Below, one piece after another: positions 16,828-27,949 of a stretch of 64,000 bases of DNA. Below the pieces are notes generated by a model that was given only the letters and a program-made list of their open reading frames with translations, had not been told where the DNA came from and ran no database searches. The stretch lies in the NCBI RefSeq assembly GCF_028994805.1, contig NZ_JAJQQP010000009.1, positions 236,723 through 300,722 on the forward strand, in the 5' to 3' direction. This stretch comes from Promicromonospora iranensis (GTDB lineage: Bacteria > Actinomycetota > Actinomycetes > Actinomycetales > Cellulomonadaceae). A program made the translations under genes and the position numbers. Numbering within the stretch: position 1 is the first letter of the stretch; each line of letters starts with the position of its first letter.

Positions 16828-17829
16828 ATGAATGTGCCCTTCTGGGTCTGGGCTGCCACTGTCGCCGCGATCGTCGCGATGCTGGTGTTCGACTACGTCG
16901 GCCATGTGCGCACACCGCACGCGCCCACGCTGCGTGAGTCGACCCGCTGGTCGATCGGCTATGTCGCCATCGCACTCGCCTTCGGCGGCCTCGTGTGGGC
17001 GGTGTGGGGACCGGTCTACGGTGGTGAGTACTTCGCGGGGTACATCACCGAGAAGAGTCTCTCGGTCGACAACCTGTTCGTGTTCGTGCTCATCATGGCT
17101 AGCTTCCGGGTGCCGAGGGCGTTCCAGCAGAAGGTCCTGCTGGTGGGCATCACCGTCGCGCTCGTGCTGCGCACCGTCTTCATCCTGGTGGGCGCCGCCC
17201 TCATCGAGAACTTCAGCTGGGTCTTCTACCTCTTCGGGCTGTTCCTGGTCTGGACGGCGATCAGCCAGATGCGAGCGGGTACCTCGCACGAGGACGAGTT
17301 CCACGAGAACGCCGTGCTACGGATGGCCCGCCGTGTGCTCCCCACGTCGGACTCGTACGTGGGTGACCGGCTCACGACCCGCGTCGACGGCAAGCGGCTC
17401 ATCACGCCGATGCTCTTCGTCATGCTCGCCATCGGCAGCGCCGACATCCTCTTCGCGGTGGACTCGATCCCGGCGATCTTCGGCCTCACGCAGGAGACCT
17501 ACCTGGTCTTCACCGCCAACGCCTTCTCGCTCCTGGGTCTGCGACAGCTCTTCTTCCTGATCGACGGTCTCCTGGACCGCCTCGTGTACCTCAACTACGG
17601 GCTCGGGGTCATCCTGGCGTTCATAGGTGCCAAGCTCGTGATCCACGCGCTGCACACCAACGAGGTGCCGTTCATCAACGGCGGCGAGCACGTCACCTTC
17701 GTCCCGGAGATCGGCACGCCGCTGTCGCTCGGCGTCATCGTGGTGACGCTGACGATCACCACCGTGGCGAGCCTCCTGCGCGACCGCGCCGTGCGGCGTG
17801 CCGAGAAGAAGGTCGACGAGCGCGTGTGA
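16828..17829 (+). CDS. TerC family integral membrane protein (probable Mn2+ exporter)
   Basis: 333-aa polytopic membrane protein with about nine hydrophobic helices. It shows the two TerC acidic motifs: 'KSLSVDNLFVFVLI' and 'ILFAVDSIPAIFGLTQE', whose Asp residues are thought to coordinate metal. TerC/Alx-family proteins export Mn2+ or assist metal loading of secreted proteins, which agrees with the riboswitch directly upstream. ATG 16828 has GGAGG with a five-base spacer. The long in-frame extension back into uvrB is spurious. A perfect 20-bp-arm hairpin lies 64 bp after the stop. Confidence 0.93.
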   Translation: MNVPFWVWAATVAAIVAMLVFDYVGHVRTPHAPTLRESTRWSIGYVAIALAFGGLVWAVWGPVYGGEYFAGYITEKSLSVDNLFVFVLIMASFRVPRAFQQKVLLVGITVALVLRTVFILVGAALIENFSWVFYLFGLFLVWTAISQMRAGTSHEDEFHENAVLRMARRVLPTSDSYVGDRLTTRVDGKRLITPMLFVMLAIGSADILFAVDSIPAIFGLTQETYLVFTANAFSLLGLRQLFFLIDGLLDRLVYLNYGLGVILAFIGAKLVIHALHTNEVPFINGGEHVTFVPEIGTPLSLGVIVVTLTITTVASLLRDRAVRRAEKKVDERV

Positions 17830-17892
17830 TCCACGGGCCGTCCGATGTGGTCGGGCCTCGCCCGCCACGCTCCGGTCGGCGCACCCGTACCT

Positions 17893-17935
17893 GCACCTGG
17901 GCCCGGTCGGCAGACTGCCGACCGGGCCCAGGTGC
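17893..17935. terminator. Perfect 20-bp-arm hairpin between convergent terC and hotdog gene
   Basis: Arms 17893-17912 and 17916-17935 are exact reverse complements around a 3-nt GAC loop. There is no T tract on either side, as is common for actinobacterial terminators, so it may act in both directions. Confidence 0.7.
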
Positions 17936-17957
17936 GGACGCACGACGTTGCCGGATC

Positions 17958-18012
17958 ACCATCCAGGTGGACTGCACCGTGGTCACACGTCGGTGTAGTC
18001 CACCTGGATGGT
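17958..18012 (-). terminator. Hairpin spanning the stop codon of the hotdog gene
   Basis: 22-nt arms 17958-17979 and 17991-18012 pair with one mismatch. The arm at 17991-18012 is coding sequence for the C-terminus of the minus-strand gene, and its TGA (17985-17983) lies in the 11-nt loop. No T tract follows. Confidence 0.55.
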
Positions 18013-18849
18013 GAAGACGTCCCGATCGCCGGACCGGAGCGTCCCGGTGAACCCCTTGTCGTGCGCCTCGGGCTCGGCGGGGGCGGACGGCTCGACGTCG
18101 ACCGCGCAGGTCTGGCCGGCCGAGGCCAGGTGGTCGGCCTCCAGCCGGTACCGGCCGGCCTGCCACCGGGCGTCGGGACCCATCGCCGCCTCCAGGACGT
18201 GGTCGAAGAGCGCGAACGTCGCGTAACCCGCGACCGACACGGGCAGCGCCGGGTGGCCGGCAAAATGCCCCTGGCACGTCGCGGCCTCCACGGAGAGCTT
18301 GGCCGTGGCGCCGCGGGCATCGACGGCGACGTCGGTGAGCGGGGCCGGCGCGCTGTAAGGACTCGCCGGCTCCGTCGCGTCGGGTGCCGTGGCCGGGCCC
18401 ATCAGACGCCGGAACACGGGCACCGACAGGACCAGGTACTCGAGGTCGAGCCGCGCCACGAGATTGTCGTCGGCGTCGCGCAGCTCGGTCTCGGCGAAGG
18501 CCCGGTTGCGCCCGGACATCCGGGCGGTCGCGGTACCGCGGAGCGTGGTCAGTGTCTTGGCAGGCGGGTACATCCTGCCGACACCACGGTGGGCGAGGTA
18601 GTAGTGCTGCCCCGCCCTCGGGTTCGTGGAGGCCGCGGCGCACAGGCCGAGGATGGCGAGGTGGCGTCCACCCTCCGCCAGGTTGATGTGGGTCATCTGA
18701 CGTCCCGTCGGCGTCTGGACCGGGACCGTGGCGCGGGCCAGCCCAGGAGCGGGGCTGGTCAGATCACCGAGTGCGTAGTACGGCGGCGTCACGCAGATCC
18801 GCGGGCCGATCTCCTCGTACGTCACCGTCGTACTCTCGACAGAGGTCAT
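17983..18849 (-). CDS. Double hotdog-fold protein with FabZ-like motif, function unknown
   Basis: 288 aa. The C-terminal half contains CQGHFAGHPALPVSVAGYA (192-210), close to the GHFPGxPxxPG motif of FabZ/FabA-type dehydratases, with the motif His at 195. The N-terminal half looks like a second, diverged hotdog ('GRQMTHINLAEGGRHLAI', 49-66), so the protein may form a pseudo-dimer. This fold acts on acyl-CoA or acyl-ACP thioesters as dehydratase or thioesterase; the true reaction is not determined. No carrier protein or ketosynthase is nearby. GGAGG six bases before ATG 18849 fixes the start. Convergent with terC. AfsA-like butenolide synthases were considered but their motifs are not seen. 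Confidence 0.7.
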   Translation of the reverse strand: MTSVESTTVTYEEIGPRICVTPPYYALGDLTSPAPGLARATVPVQTPTGRQMTHINLAEGGRHLAILGLCAAASTNPRAGQHYYLAHRGVGRMYPPAKTLTTLRGTATARMSGRNRAFAETELRDADDNLVARLDLEYLVLSVPVFRRLMGPATAPDATEPASPYSAPAPLTDVAVDARGATAKLSVEAATCQGHFAGHPALPVSVAGYATFALFDHVLEAAMGPDARWQAGRYRLEADHLASAGQTCAVDVEPSAPAEPEAHDKGFTGTLRSGDRDVFTIQVDYTDV

Positions 18850-19010
18850 GCAGTGCCTCCCCGAACGTAGTCAGCAGTGCCGGAACAGGCATCATGGGCA
18901 CCACGGAGCTCGCCACGCTATGCCTCGAACGTGACTATTGCGTAAAACTCTCCGTATGGCCCGGGTATGACACGGGTATGACCTGGTTGGGGGTGAATCT
19001 GGTGGGGGAC

Positions 19011-19292
19011 CTACTCGGCGAGCCCGCCGATCACCACGTCCCACTGGCGCACGCTGCGCTCGGCGATGACGCCCCGGACCTCGAACGGGTCGGCGTCCAG
19101 GATCCGCAGGGCGTCGTCCGCGGACTCGGCCTCGACGACGACCAGGGCTCCCACTCCGCCGTCGACCGGACCCGAGGCGCGGACGATGCCCTCCGCGTTG
19201 AGCCCGCGCAGGAAGTCACGGTGGCTGGGACGGACCTCGTCCCGGGTCGCCACGTCGTCGGAGTAGGTGTAGCTCACGGCGTAGATGCTCAT
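19011..19292 (-). CDS. YciI family protein
   Basis: 93-aa small cytoplasmic protein beginning MSIYAVSYTYSDD, with the YciI-type ferredoxin-like fold: beta strand, then 'RPSHRDFLRGLNAEG' containing the conserved His, then 'GALVVVEAESADDALRILDADPF', a segment typical of this family. Members resemble muconolactone isomerase; their activity is mostly unknown. An upstream in-frame extension of hundreds of codons runs through the STAND gene on the other strand and is spurious. It is divergent from that gene, with 187 bp between their starts. Confidence 0.85.
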   Translation of the reverse strand: MSIYAVSYTYSDDVATRDEVRPSHRDFLRGLNAEGIVRASGPVDGGVGALVVVEAESADDALRILDADPFEVRGVIAERSVRQWDVVIGGLAE

Positions 19293-19479
19293 GGGCGCCA
19301 GCCTGCCATCACGGCCCCGACGCCCGTTAATCGTTGACGGAGTTCCTCGCGTCGCCGTCGTCGAGGCTCGGACCGCGGCTTCGTGACGGCGTTCACGAGC
19401 GTCTGAGCAGGTGCTGCGCGATGTTCGTCCGTGTACGGAGGTGTTCACCGGGTGAATCAGTCTGCCCGTTCCTCTTGCA

Positions 19480-22305
19480 GTGTTGGACGTTCGTCCGGTT
19501 GACTTGCTCATCGTGGTGGTCTCGGAGGTGTCGACCCGGTTGGCCGCCGCGGTCCGGGCCGCCCGCACGATGGTCCGCCGCGGCCCGCTGACGGCTGCTA
19601 CGGACGAGCCGCTCGACGCCATCCGGTGGCCCACCGCGCTGCTCGACCCGGCCCGGGCGGTGGTCCCGTTCATGGGTCGTGAGCAGGATCTCGACGAGCT
19701 CCGTACCTGGGCCGAGAGCGCAGTGCCGGTCAGCCTGCGGCTCGTCATCGCTCCCGCCGGCTTCGGCAAGACCCGCCTCGCGTACGAGTTCGGCAGCCGC
19801 ATGAGCGAGTCCGGCTGGACGGTGCTCCCCGTGCCACGCGGCCGCGAGGCCGCAGCGGTCCGCCAGCGACCCCAGGGCGACGTGCTCTTCGTCGTGGACA
19901 ACGCGGCGACCCGGCTCGGCCTGGGCGCGATGCTCGACGCGCTGGCTCGCCCCGCCCGTGGCCGGACCCGCATCCTCCTGCTCGCCCGGGTCGCGGGGGA
20001 GTGGCTGCGCCGGCTGCGCTGGGGCTCGACCCTGTGGCCGCAGCTCGAGCGCGACGACGCCACACAGGTCGCGCTGGACCTCGCACTGGCTCCGGGCCTG
20101 ACGGACGACGCGGTGCTGGAGGCCGCGACCGCCGCGTTCGCGGAGCGTCTCGGTGTCCGGAACCCAGGGGCCGCGGCTGTGCGCACGCCGGAACCGCCGG
20201 GTGCGATCCGCGTGGTCGACCTGCACGCGGCGGCGGCGCTCGCCGCCCTCGAGGCAGCGGGGGCGCCCGTCCCGGTGGCCGAGCCCCACCCGGTGCGCGC
20301 GCTCCTGGAGGTGGCCGCGAGCTCGTGGGCCTGGTCGGCGCGCGAGGCCGGGTTGGAGCTGACGATCGACGAGGTCCAGGACGTCGTCGCCGCGGCGTGC
20401 CTGCTGGGCGCCGACGACGCCGCGAGCGCTCGGGACGTGCTGCGCCGGGTCGTTCCGGGGCTGCCCGGGCGCGCGGGTGCGCAGTGGCTGCTCGGGCTGC
20501 AGCGCTCGACGGTGGGGCTCGGGACGAGCGCCGCCGGGCACGACCGGCTCGGTGACCTCCTGATCGTGGACCGGCTCGGCCGGTCACGGGCGCTGGTCGG
20601 CTCGTGCACGTGGGGCGTGTCCCGGAAGGTCGCGCTGCGGGTGGTCCGGGTCGCCCGCCGGATCGAGGTGGAGCTGGGCGATGTGCCCGGGGTGGCGTCG
20701 CTCGTGAGCGAGCTCCTGCGCCGGGCCACCGACGCCGGTGGCGACGACCCGCGCGCGCTGCGCACGATGTTCATGCTCAAGCCCCGGAGCCTGCTCGATG
20801 CCAACCCCGACGACGTCGAGCGCGGCGAGCTGGCCGTCGCGGCAGCACGTGACGCCGTGAGCCGGGCCGAGGCGCTCGTCGACCTGGGCACGGCGCTGAA
20901 CGAGACCGGACGCCTGGCGGAGTCGCTGGACGCGCTCGACGGTGCGGTCGCCGCATGGCGCCGGCTGGCGGCCGGGGACCCGGACCGGTATCGGACCGCG
21001 CTGGTCGGCGCGATGAACGCCCTGGCGTCCAGCCACTGGCGGGCAGGGCTGACCCAGGAGGTCGTGACGCTCGCGCGCGAGGCGGTCGACCTGTGCCGGG
21101 CGGCTCCCGAGCGGGACAGGACGTGGGTCCAGGCGGAGCTCGCGCGTGCGCTGATCACCCTGACGATCGCCCTCGACGAGACCGGCCGTCGGCAGGAGCA
21201 CGAGGCGGGCGTCGCGGAGGTGATCCCGATCCTGCGGACCCTCGTCGCACGCGACCCGCGGCAGTGGGGCGTCTCCCTGGCGCAGACCCTGTCCAACCGG
21301 GCGGTGACGCTCACCGAGAGCCGGCCGGCAGAGGCCCTGCCGGTCGCGCTGGAGGCGCTGGACCTCAGCCGCAGGCTCGTGGTGCAGGCCCCCGAGCGGC
21401 ACCGGCCCCAGCTCGGGTTCGCGCTGACGAACGCGGGCAACGCGTACGCGGCGCTCGGTCGCGACCGCGAGGCGATAGCACCGCTCGACGAGGCCGTCAC
21501 CCTGCGGCGCCAGCTCGCCCGCGAGAGCCCCGCGGCGCACAACTGGACGCTCGCCTACACGCTCGCGTCGCTGGGCGCGGTCCGCTCCCGGCTCGGCGAC
21601 CTGGACGAGGCGATCGCTCTCGAGCGCGAGGCGGTGCTGCTGCGCCGCAGGCTCGCCCGGGAGAACCCTGCCCGGTTCCGCAGGATGCTGGCCGCCTCGC
21701 TGTCGAACCTCGCGGTCACGCACTCGCGGGCCGGGGAGCCCGAGGAGGCACTGCCCCTGGAGCAGGAGGCGGTGGCGATCCGGCGCGGGCTGGCCGAGGA
21801 GGGGCACCCGGGCGAGGAGTACCTGGCGCGGTCGCTGTCCAACCTGGGGGTGCTCTTCTCGGAGCTGGGCCGGGCCGACGACGCCGTCGCGCCGTCGAAG
21901 GAGGCGGTCGCCCAGCTGCGGCTGCTCGCCGTGGGCGACCCCGAACGCTTCGAGCCCGACCTCGCCGACGCGCTGCTGAACCTGGGGGCCGCGCTCATCG
22001 ACGCGGGGCGTCCGGACGAGGGCGTCGAACCGACGGCGGAGGCCGTGCGGGTGCGCCGGGACCTCGCGCGCCGGAGCCCGGGGCTCCACCTGCCCGGACT
22101 GGCCTCCGCGCTGTCGAACATGGTCTCGGTCCACCTCGACCTGAAGATGCTCGACTCCGCGGCGGAGTATGCGCAGGAGGTCGTGGACGTCCGGCGCCGG
22201 CTCGTCGACGGGTCCTACGCCCACGAGCAGGACCTCCTGCGCGCACTGGACCTGCAGGCGCGCGTGCGCCGGTCGGGCATGGCCGGTGGTCGCGCCGTCC
22301 GCTGA
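19480..22305 (+). CDS. STAND-type ATPase with C-terminal TPR array (paralogue 2)
   Basis: 941 aa, clearly paralogous to the protein at 5343-8084 along its length. 'VVPFMGREQDLDELR' (61-75) precedes a P-loop APAGFGKT (91-98), in which the first position is Ala, still allowed by the Walker A pattern, and a Walker B 'VLFVVDNAA' (135-143). Roughly ten TPR units fill the C-terminal half from about residue 440, many containing 'EAVxLRRxLA'. No effector, DNA-binding or membrane domain is seen. Start uncertain: GTG 19480 is the first in-frame start, but it has no RBS; ATG 19570 would give an N-terminus closer in length to paralogue 1. uvrA follows after 82 bp with its own promoter. Confidence 0.83.
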   Translation: MLDVRPVDLLIVVVSEVSTRLAAAVRAARTMVRRGPLTAATDEPLDAIRWPTALLDPARAVVPFMGREQDLDELRTWAESAVPVSLRLVIAPAGFGKTRLAYEFGSRMSESGWTVLPVPRGREAAAVRQRPQGDVLFVVDNAATRLGLGAMLDALARPARGRTRILLLARVAGEWLRRLRWGSTLWPQLERDDATQVALDLALAPGLTDDAVLEAATAAFAERLGVRNPGAAAVRTPEPPGAIRVVDLHAAAALAALEAAGAPVPVAEPHPVRALLEVAASSWAWSAREAGLELTIDEVQDVVAAACLLGADDAASARDVLRRVVPGLPGRAGAQWLLGLQRSTVGLGTSAAGHDRLGDLLIVDRLGRSRALVGSCTWGVSRKVALRVVRVARRIEVELGDVPGVASLVSELLRRATDAGGDDPRALRTMFMLKPRSLLDANPDDVERGELAVAAARDAVSRAEALVDLGTALNETGRLAESLDALDGAVAAWRRLAAGDPDRYRTALVGAMNALASSHWRAGLTQEVVTLAREAVDLCRAAPERDRTWVQAELARALITLTIALDETGRRQEHEAGVAEVIPILRTLVARDPRQWGVSLAQTLSNRAVTLTESRPAEALPVALEALDLSRRLVVQAPERHRPQLGFALTNAGNAYAALGRDREAIAPLDEAVTLRRQLARESPAAHNWTLAYTLASLGAVRSRLGDLDEAIALEREAVLLRRRLARENPARFRRMLAASLSNLAVTHSRAGEPEEALPLEQEAVAIRRGLAEEGHPGEEYLARSLSNLGVLFSELGRADDAVAPSKEAVAQLRLLAVGDPERFEPDLADALLNLGAALIDAGRPDEGVEPTAEAVRVRRDLARRSPGLHLPGLASALSNMVSVHLDLKMLDSAAEYAQEVVDVRRRLVDGSYAHEQDLLRALDLQARVRRSGMAGGRAVR

Positions 22306-22342
22306 CCCGGCGCGGGTGTGATGAGTCTGTCAGCCTGATTGC

Positions 22343-22358
22343 TAGAACAGGCGTGCGA
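22343..22358 (+). promoter_or_regulatory. Putative LexA (SOS) box of uvrA
   Basis: TAGAAC-AGGC-GTGCGA matches the actinobacterial/Gram-positive consensus CGAACNNNNGTTCG with one mismatch in each half. It lies where the -35 region of the uvrA promoter should be, suited to repression. The consensus is known; occupancy here is inferred. Confidence 0.55.
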
Positions 22359-22375
22359 ATGTCAGTGGGCCGCCC

Positions 22376-22381
22376 TAGGAT
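22376..22381 (+). promoter_or_regulatory. -10 element of uvrA (leaderless)
   Basis: TAGGAT, then exactly six bases, then GTG 22388. There is no Shine-Dalgarno sequence, so a leaderless transcript beginning at the start codon is likely. Confidence 0.65.
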
Positions 22382-22387
22382 GCCACT

Positions 22388-25333
<2,946 letters not shown>

Positions 25334-25334
25334 G

Positions 25335-25388
25335 CCGGTCAGCCGATCGGACATCCACCGATCGGCTGACCGGATGTCCACCGATCGG
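25335..25388 (+). terminator. Compound inverted/direct repeat after uvrA
   Basis: 16-bp perfect arms 25335-25350 and 25358-25373 with a 7-nt loop. A second copy of the loop-plus-arm sequence follows at 25374-25388 (13 of 15 identical to 25351-25365), so two alternative hairpins can form. It probably ends uvrA transcription; no T tract. Confidence 0.6.
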
Positions 25389-25438
25389 TGTCCTGCCGGC
25401 TGATTCGCGCGGGCCTGCCGCGGACGACGCTGGACGCC

Positions 25439-26545
25439 ATGAGCACACCGGCCCCGTCGCGCCTGGCCTTCGTCGACAACTTCCGTCTCTGGCTGACCGT
25501 CCTCGTGGTGCTGCACCACGCGGCAGTCATCTACAGCCCGCTCCCGGCGTGGCCGTTCCACGAACCCGGTCGTGGCCCGACGTCCGACCTCCTCCTGCTG
25601 TTCCTCGTCCTGAACCAGCTGTGGTTCATGAGCGCGTTCTTCGCGGTCTCGGGCCTGTTCGCACCGGGATCGCTGGACCGCAAGGGCGCCAGGGCGTTCG
25701 CCGCGGACCGGCTGCGCCGGCTCGGGATCCCGCTGCTGGCGTTCCTGGTCGTGCTGAACCCCCTGATGAACCTGCACACCTTCCCGGCGGCCGGCGCCGA
25801 GACGTCGCCGTTGCGCTGGCTGGTCACCACCGCGGCCCCGCGGTACATGTGGTTCGTCGAGACCCTCCTGGTCATGTCGCTGGTCTACGCCGGGTGGCGG
25901 TACCTGCGTCGTGGCCGGCCGGCGGCGCCCGTCGTCGGGCGCGGCGTGCCGGGACCGGCGACGGTTCTCACCTTCGTGACGGGTCTGACGGCGGCGGTGT
26001 GGCTGTGGCGCACCGTGGTGCCGTCGGAGACGTACTGGCCGGTGGTGGGCCTGCCCACACCCGACCACCTGCCCCTGTACGTGGCCTTCTTCTGGCTCGG
26101 CACGCTGGCGCTGCGCCGGGGCTGGCTGGACGCGCTCACCGTGCGGGCCGGCTGGACGGGGGCGGGCGCTGCCCTCGCCGGTGCGGTGGTCTACCTGGCT
26201 GTGGTGGTCGCCTTCCCGGACACGTTCGCCGGCCGTGGGTCGTGGCAGTCGCTGGTGGCCGCCGGCGCGACCGTCACGGCAGCGCTCGGGCTCACCACCG
26301 CCGTCCTCGTCCTGTTTCGCACCGGGTTCGCCACGCAGGGGCCGCGGCTCCGCTTCCTGGCCGACAACGCCTACGCGGTGTACTTCGTCCACGGACCGGT
26401 GCTGGTCCTGCTCGGCCGGGTGCTGGCCCCGGTCGAGGCGCCCGCCGTCGCGAAGTTCGCCCTGCTGGCCGCCGTCGCCCTCCCGGTGTGCTGGGCCGTC
26501 GCGCGAGGGACACGCGCCATCCCGGGTGCCCGGAGGATCCTCTGA
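25439..26545 (+). CDS. Acyltransferase 3 family membrane protein
   Basis: 368 aa with about ten hydrophobic helices. The N-terminal 'FVDNFRLWLTVLVVLHHAAVIY' region carries the family His pair, 'SAFFAVSGLFAPGSLDRKGARAF' matches the conserved loop, and the C-terminal 'NAYAVYFVHGPVLVLLG' segment is typical. Members transfer O-acyl groups from acyl-CoA to sugars, peptidoglycan, lipids or antibiotics at the cytoplasmic membrane; the acceptor is unknown here. ATG 25439 was preferred to an earlier in-frame start inside the repeat cluster. The histidine kinase begins 72 bp downstream, possibly in the same transcript. Confidence 0.85.
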   Translation: MSTPAPSRLAFVDNFRLWLTVLVVLHHAAVIYSPLPAWPFHEPGRGPTSDLLLLFLVLNQLWFMSAFFAVSGLFAPGSLDRKGARAFAADRLRRLGIPLLAFLVVLNPLMNLHTFPAAGAETSPLRWLVTTAAPRYMWFVETLLVMSLVYAGWRYLRRGRPAAPVVGRGVPGPATVLTFVTGLTAAVWLWRTVVPSETYWPVVGLPTPDHLPLYVAFFWLGTLALRRGWLDALTVRAGWTGAGAALAGAVVYLAVVVAFPDTFAGRGSWQSLVAAGATVTAALGLTTAVLVLFRTGFATQGPRLRFLADNAYAVYFVHGPVLVLLGRVLAPVEAPAVAKFALLAAVALPVCWAVARGTRAIPGARRIL

Positions 26546-26617
26546 GCCCGTCGCCTGTCTCCTCGCCGGGCACGTCGCCTGTCACGATGGACCACGACGA
26601 GAAGGAGCTGGTTCCCG

Positions 26618-27949
26618 GTGGACGACATCACCACGTCCCGACGGTGGTCCGTGCGCCAGTGGCGCGCCGACCTGGGCGGGCCGGACATCTGGCTGCGGTT
26701 CGAGGCGTTCCTGGTGGCCGTGCCCTGGGCTCTCCTGGCCGTGCCCGTGCTGCTCAGCCTCATGATGCCGGAACCCGGGGCCTACAGCCCGGCCGACCGG
26801 ACGCGTCAGCTCGTGCTGGTCGTGCTCGCCGCGGGGTGGATCTTCGCGGGGCACACCCGGCACGATCCGCTGGTCCGTAGCCGCGCGGTGACCGCCGTCT
26901 ACCTGGCTGGTCTGCTGGTCGTCGCCGCGGTGCTCGCCGTCCGTGACGACTACTTCGTCATCCTCGTGATCGCGGGGTTCTTCCACGCCTACCACCTGGT
27001 GCGCCACGGCCGCTCATGGGCGGCGGTCACCGCGGGGGTGCTCGCCACGTCCCTGGTCATCAACCTCGTGACGACCAGCCAGGTGCCCACGCTGCGCTCC
27101 GTCGGGATGCTCGCCCTGATCGTCGCCGTGCAGACCCTCGCGATCTCGGGAGGTTACGTCCTCTCGGTCAGGGGCATGGAGCAGCAGCAGGAGCAGCAGC
27201 GCGCGGTCACCCGCCTGGAGGCGGCCCTCGCCGAGAACAAGGAGCTGCACACCCGGCTCGTGGAACAGGCACGCGAGGCGGGCGTCGCGGGCGAGCGACG
27301 TCGCCTGGCCGGCGAGATCCACGACACGCTGGCGCAGGGACTGACCGGGATCGTCACCCAGGTGCAGGCCGCGCAGCGGGTGTGGCACGACCCGGACCGG
27401 TCGCGTCCGCACGTCGACCGGGCGCTCGACCTCGCACGGGACTCGCTGGCCGAGGCGCGTCGCTCCGTGCGGTCGATGCACCCGGGTGAGCTGGTGGGAT
27501 CCCGGCTCCCCGAAGCGCTGTCCGACCTCACCCGCCGCTGGGCGGCGGACCACGGCGTGACCTGCACGTGCCAGGTCACGGGTGATGCCGTCCCGCTACC
27601 GCCCGCGGCCGAGGTCGCGCTGTTCCGCGCGGCGCAGGAGTCGCTCACCAACGTCGCGCGGCACGCGTCCGCGCGCCGGGTGGGCGTGACGCTCAGCTAC
27701 CTGGACGACACGGTCCTGCTGGACGTCCGGGACGACGGCTCGGGCTTCTCGCCGGACGCCACCGCACCGGCCTTCGGGCTGATCACCATGCGGGACCGGC
27801 TCGAGGGCGTCGGCGGGCGCCTCGTCGTCGAGAGCTCGCCCGGCGAGGGGACGGCGATCAGCGCGAGCGTCCAGCCCGGCAGTGCCGTCCCGGTGGGCGC
27901 CGCGGGCTCCGCCGGTGCTGCGTGCTTGGTCGGACCGGGGCCGGCATGA
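26618..27949 (+). CDS. Sensor histidine kinase, NarL/HisKA_3 type
   Basis: 443 aa. Five or six hydrophobic segments occupy about residues 27-195, then a Gln/Glu-rich coiled coil, then the HisKA_3 dimerisation helix 'RRLAGEIHDTLAQGL' with the phospho-accepting His, and a HATPase_c domain (N box 'AAQESLTNVARHASA', G1 box 'DVRDDGSGFS'). The short extracytoplasmic loops suggest a membrane-linked or intramembrane signal. It overlaps the response-regulator gene by ATGA. The GTG start has AAGGAG ten bases upstream. The Ala/Gly-rich tail after the kinase domain is unassigned. Signal unknown; the regulated genes may include the adjacent acyltransferase, by position only. Confidence 0.93.
   Translation: MDDITTSRRWSVRQWRADLGGPDIWLRFEAFLVAVPWALLAVPVLLSLMMPEPGAYSPADRTRQLVLVVLAAGWIFAGHTRHDPLVRSRAVTAVYLAGLLVVAAVLAVRDDYFVILVIAGFFHAYHLVRHGRSWAAVTAGVLATSLVINLVTTSQVPTLRSVGMLALIVAVQTLAISGGYVLSVRGMEQQQEQQRAVTRLEAALAENKELHTRLVEQAREAGVAGERRRLAGEIHDTLAQGLTGIVTQVQAAQRVWHDPDRSRPHVDRALDLARDSLAEARRSVRSMHPGELVGSRLPEALSDLTRRWAADHGVTCTCQVTGDAVPLPPAAEVALFRAAQESLTNVARHASARRVGVTLSYLDDTVLLDVRDDGSGFSPDATAPAFGLITMRDRLEGVGGRLVVESSPGEGTAISASVQPGSAVPVGAAGSAGAACLVGPGPA

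Noticed and set aside
20181..20204. Loss of the first Walker A Gly in the second STAND protein was first suspected further along
   Set aside because: The P-loop is at residues 91-98 (APAGFGKT); Ala at the first position is permitted by the Walker A pattern, so it is not evidence of inactivity.
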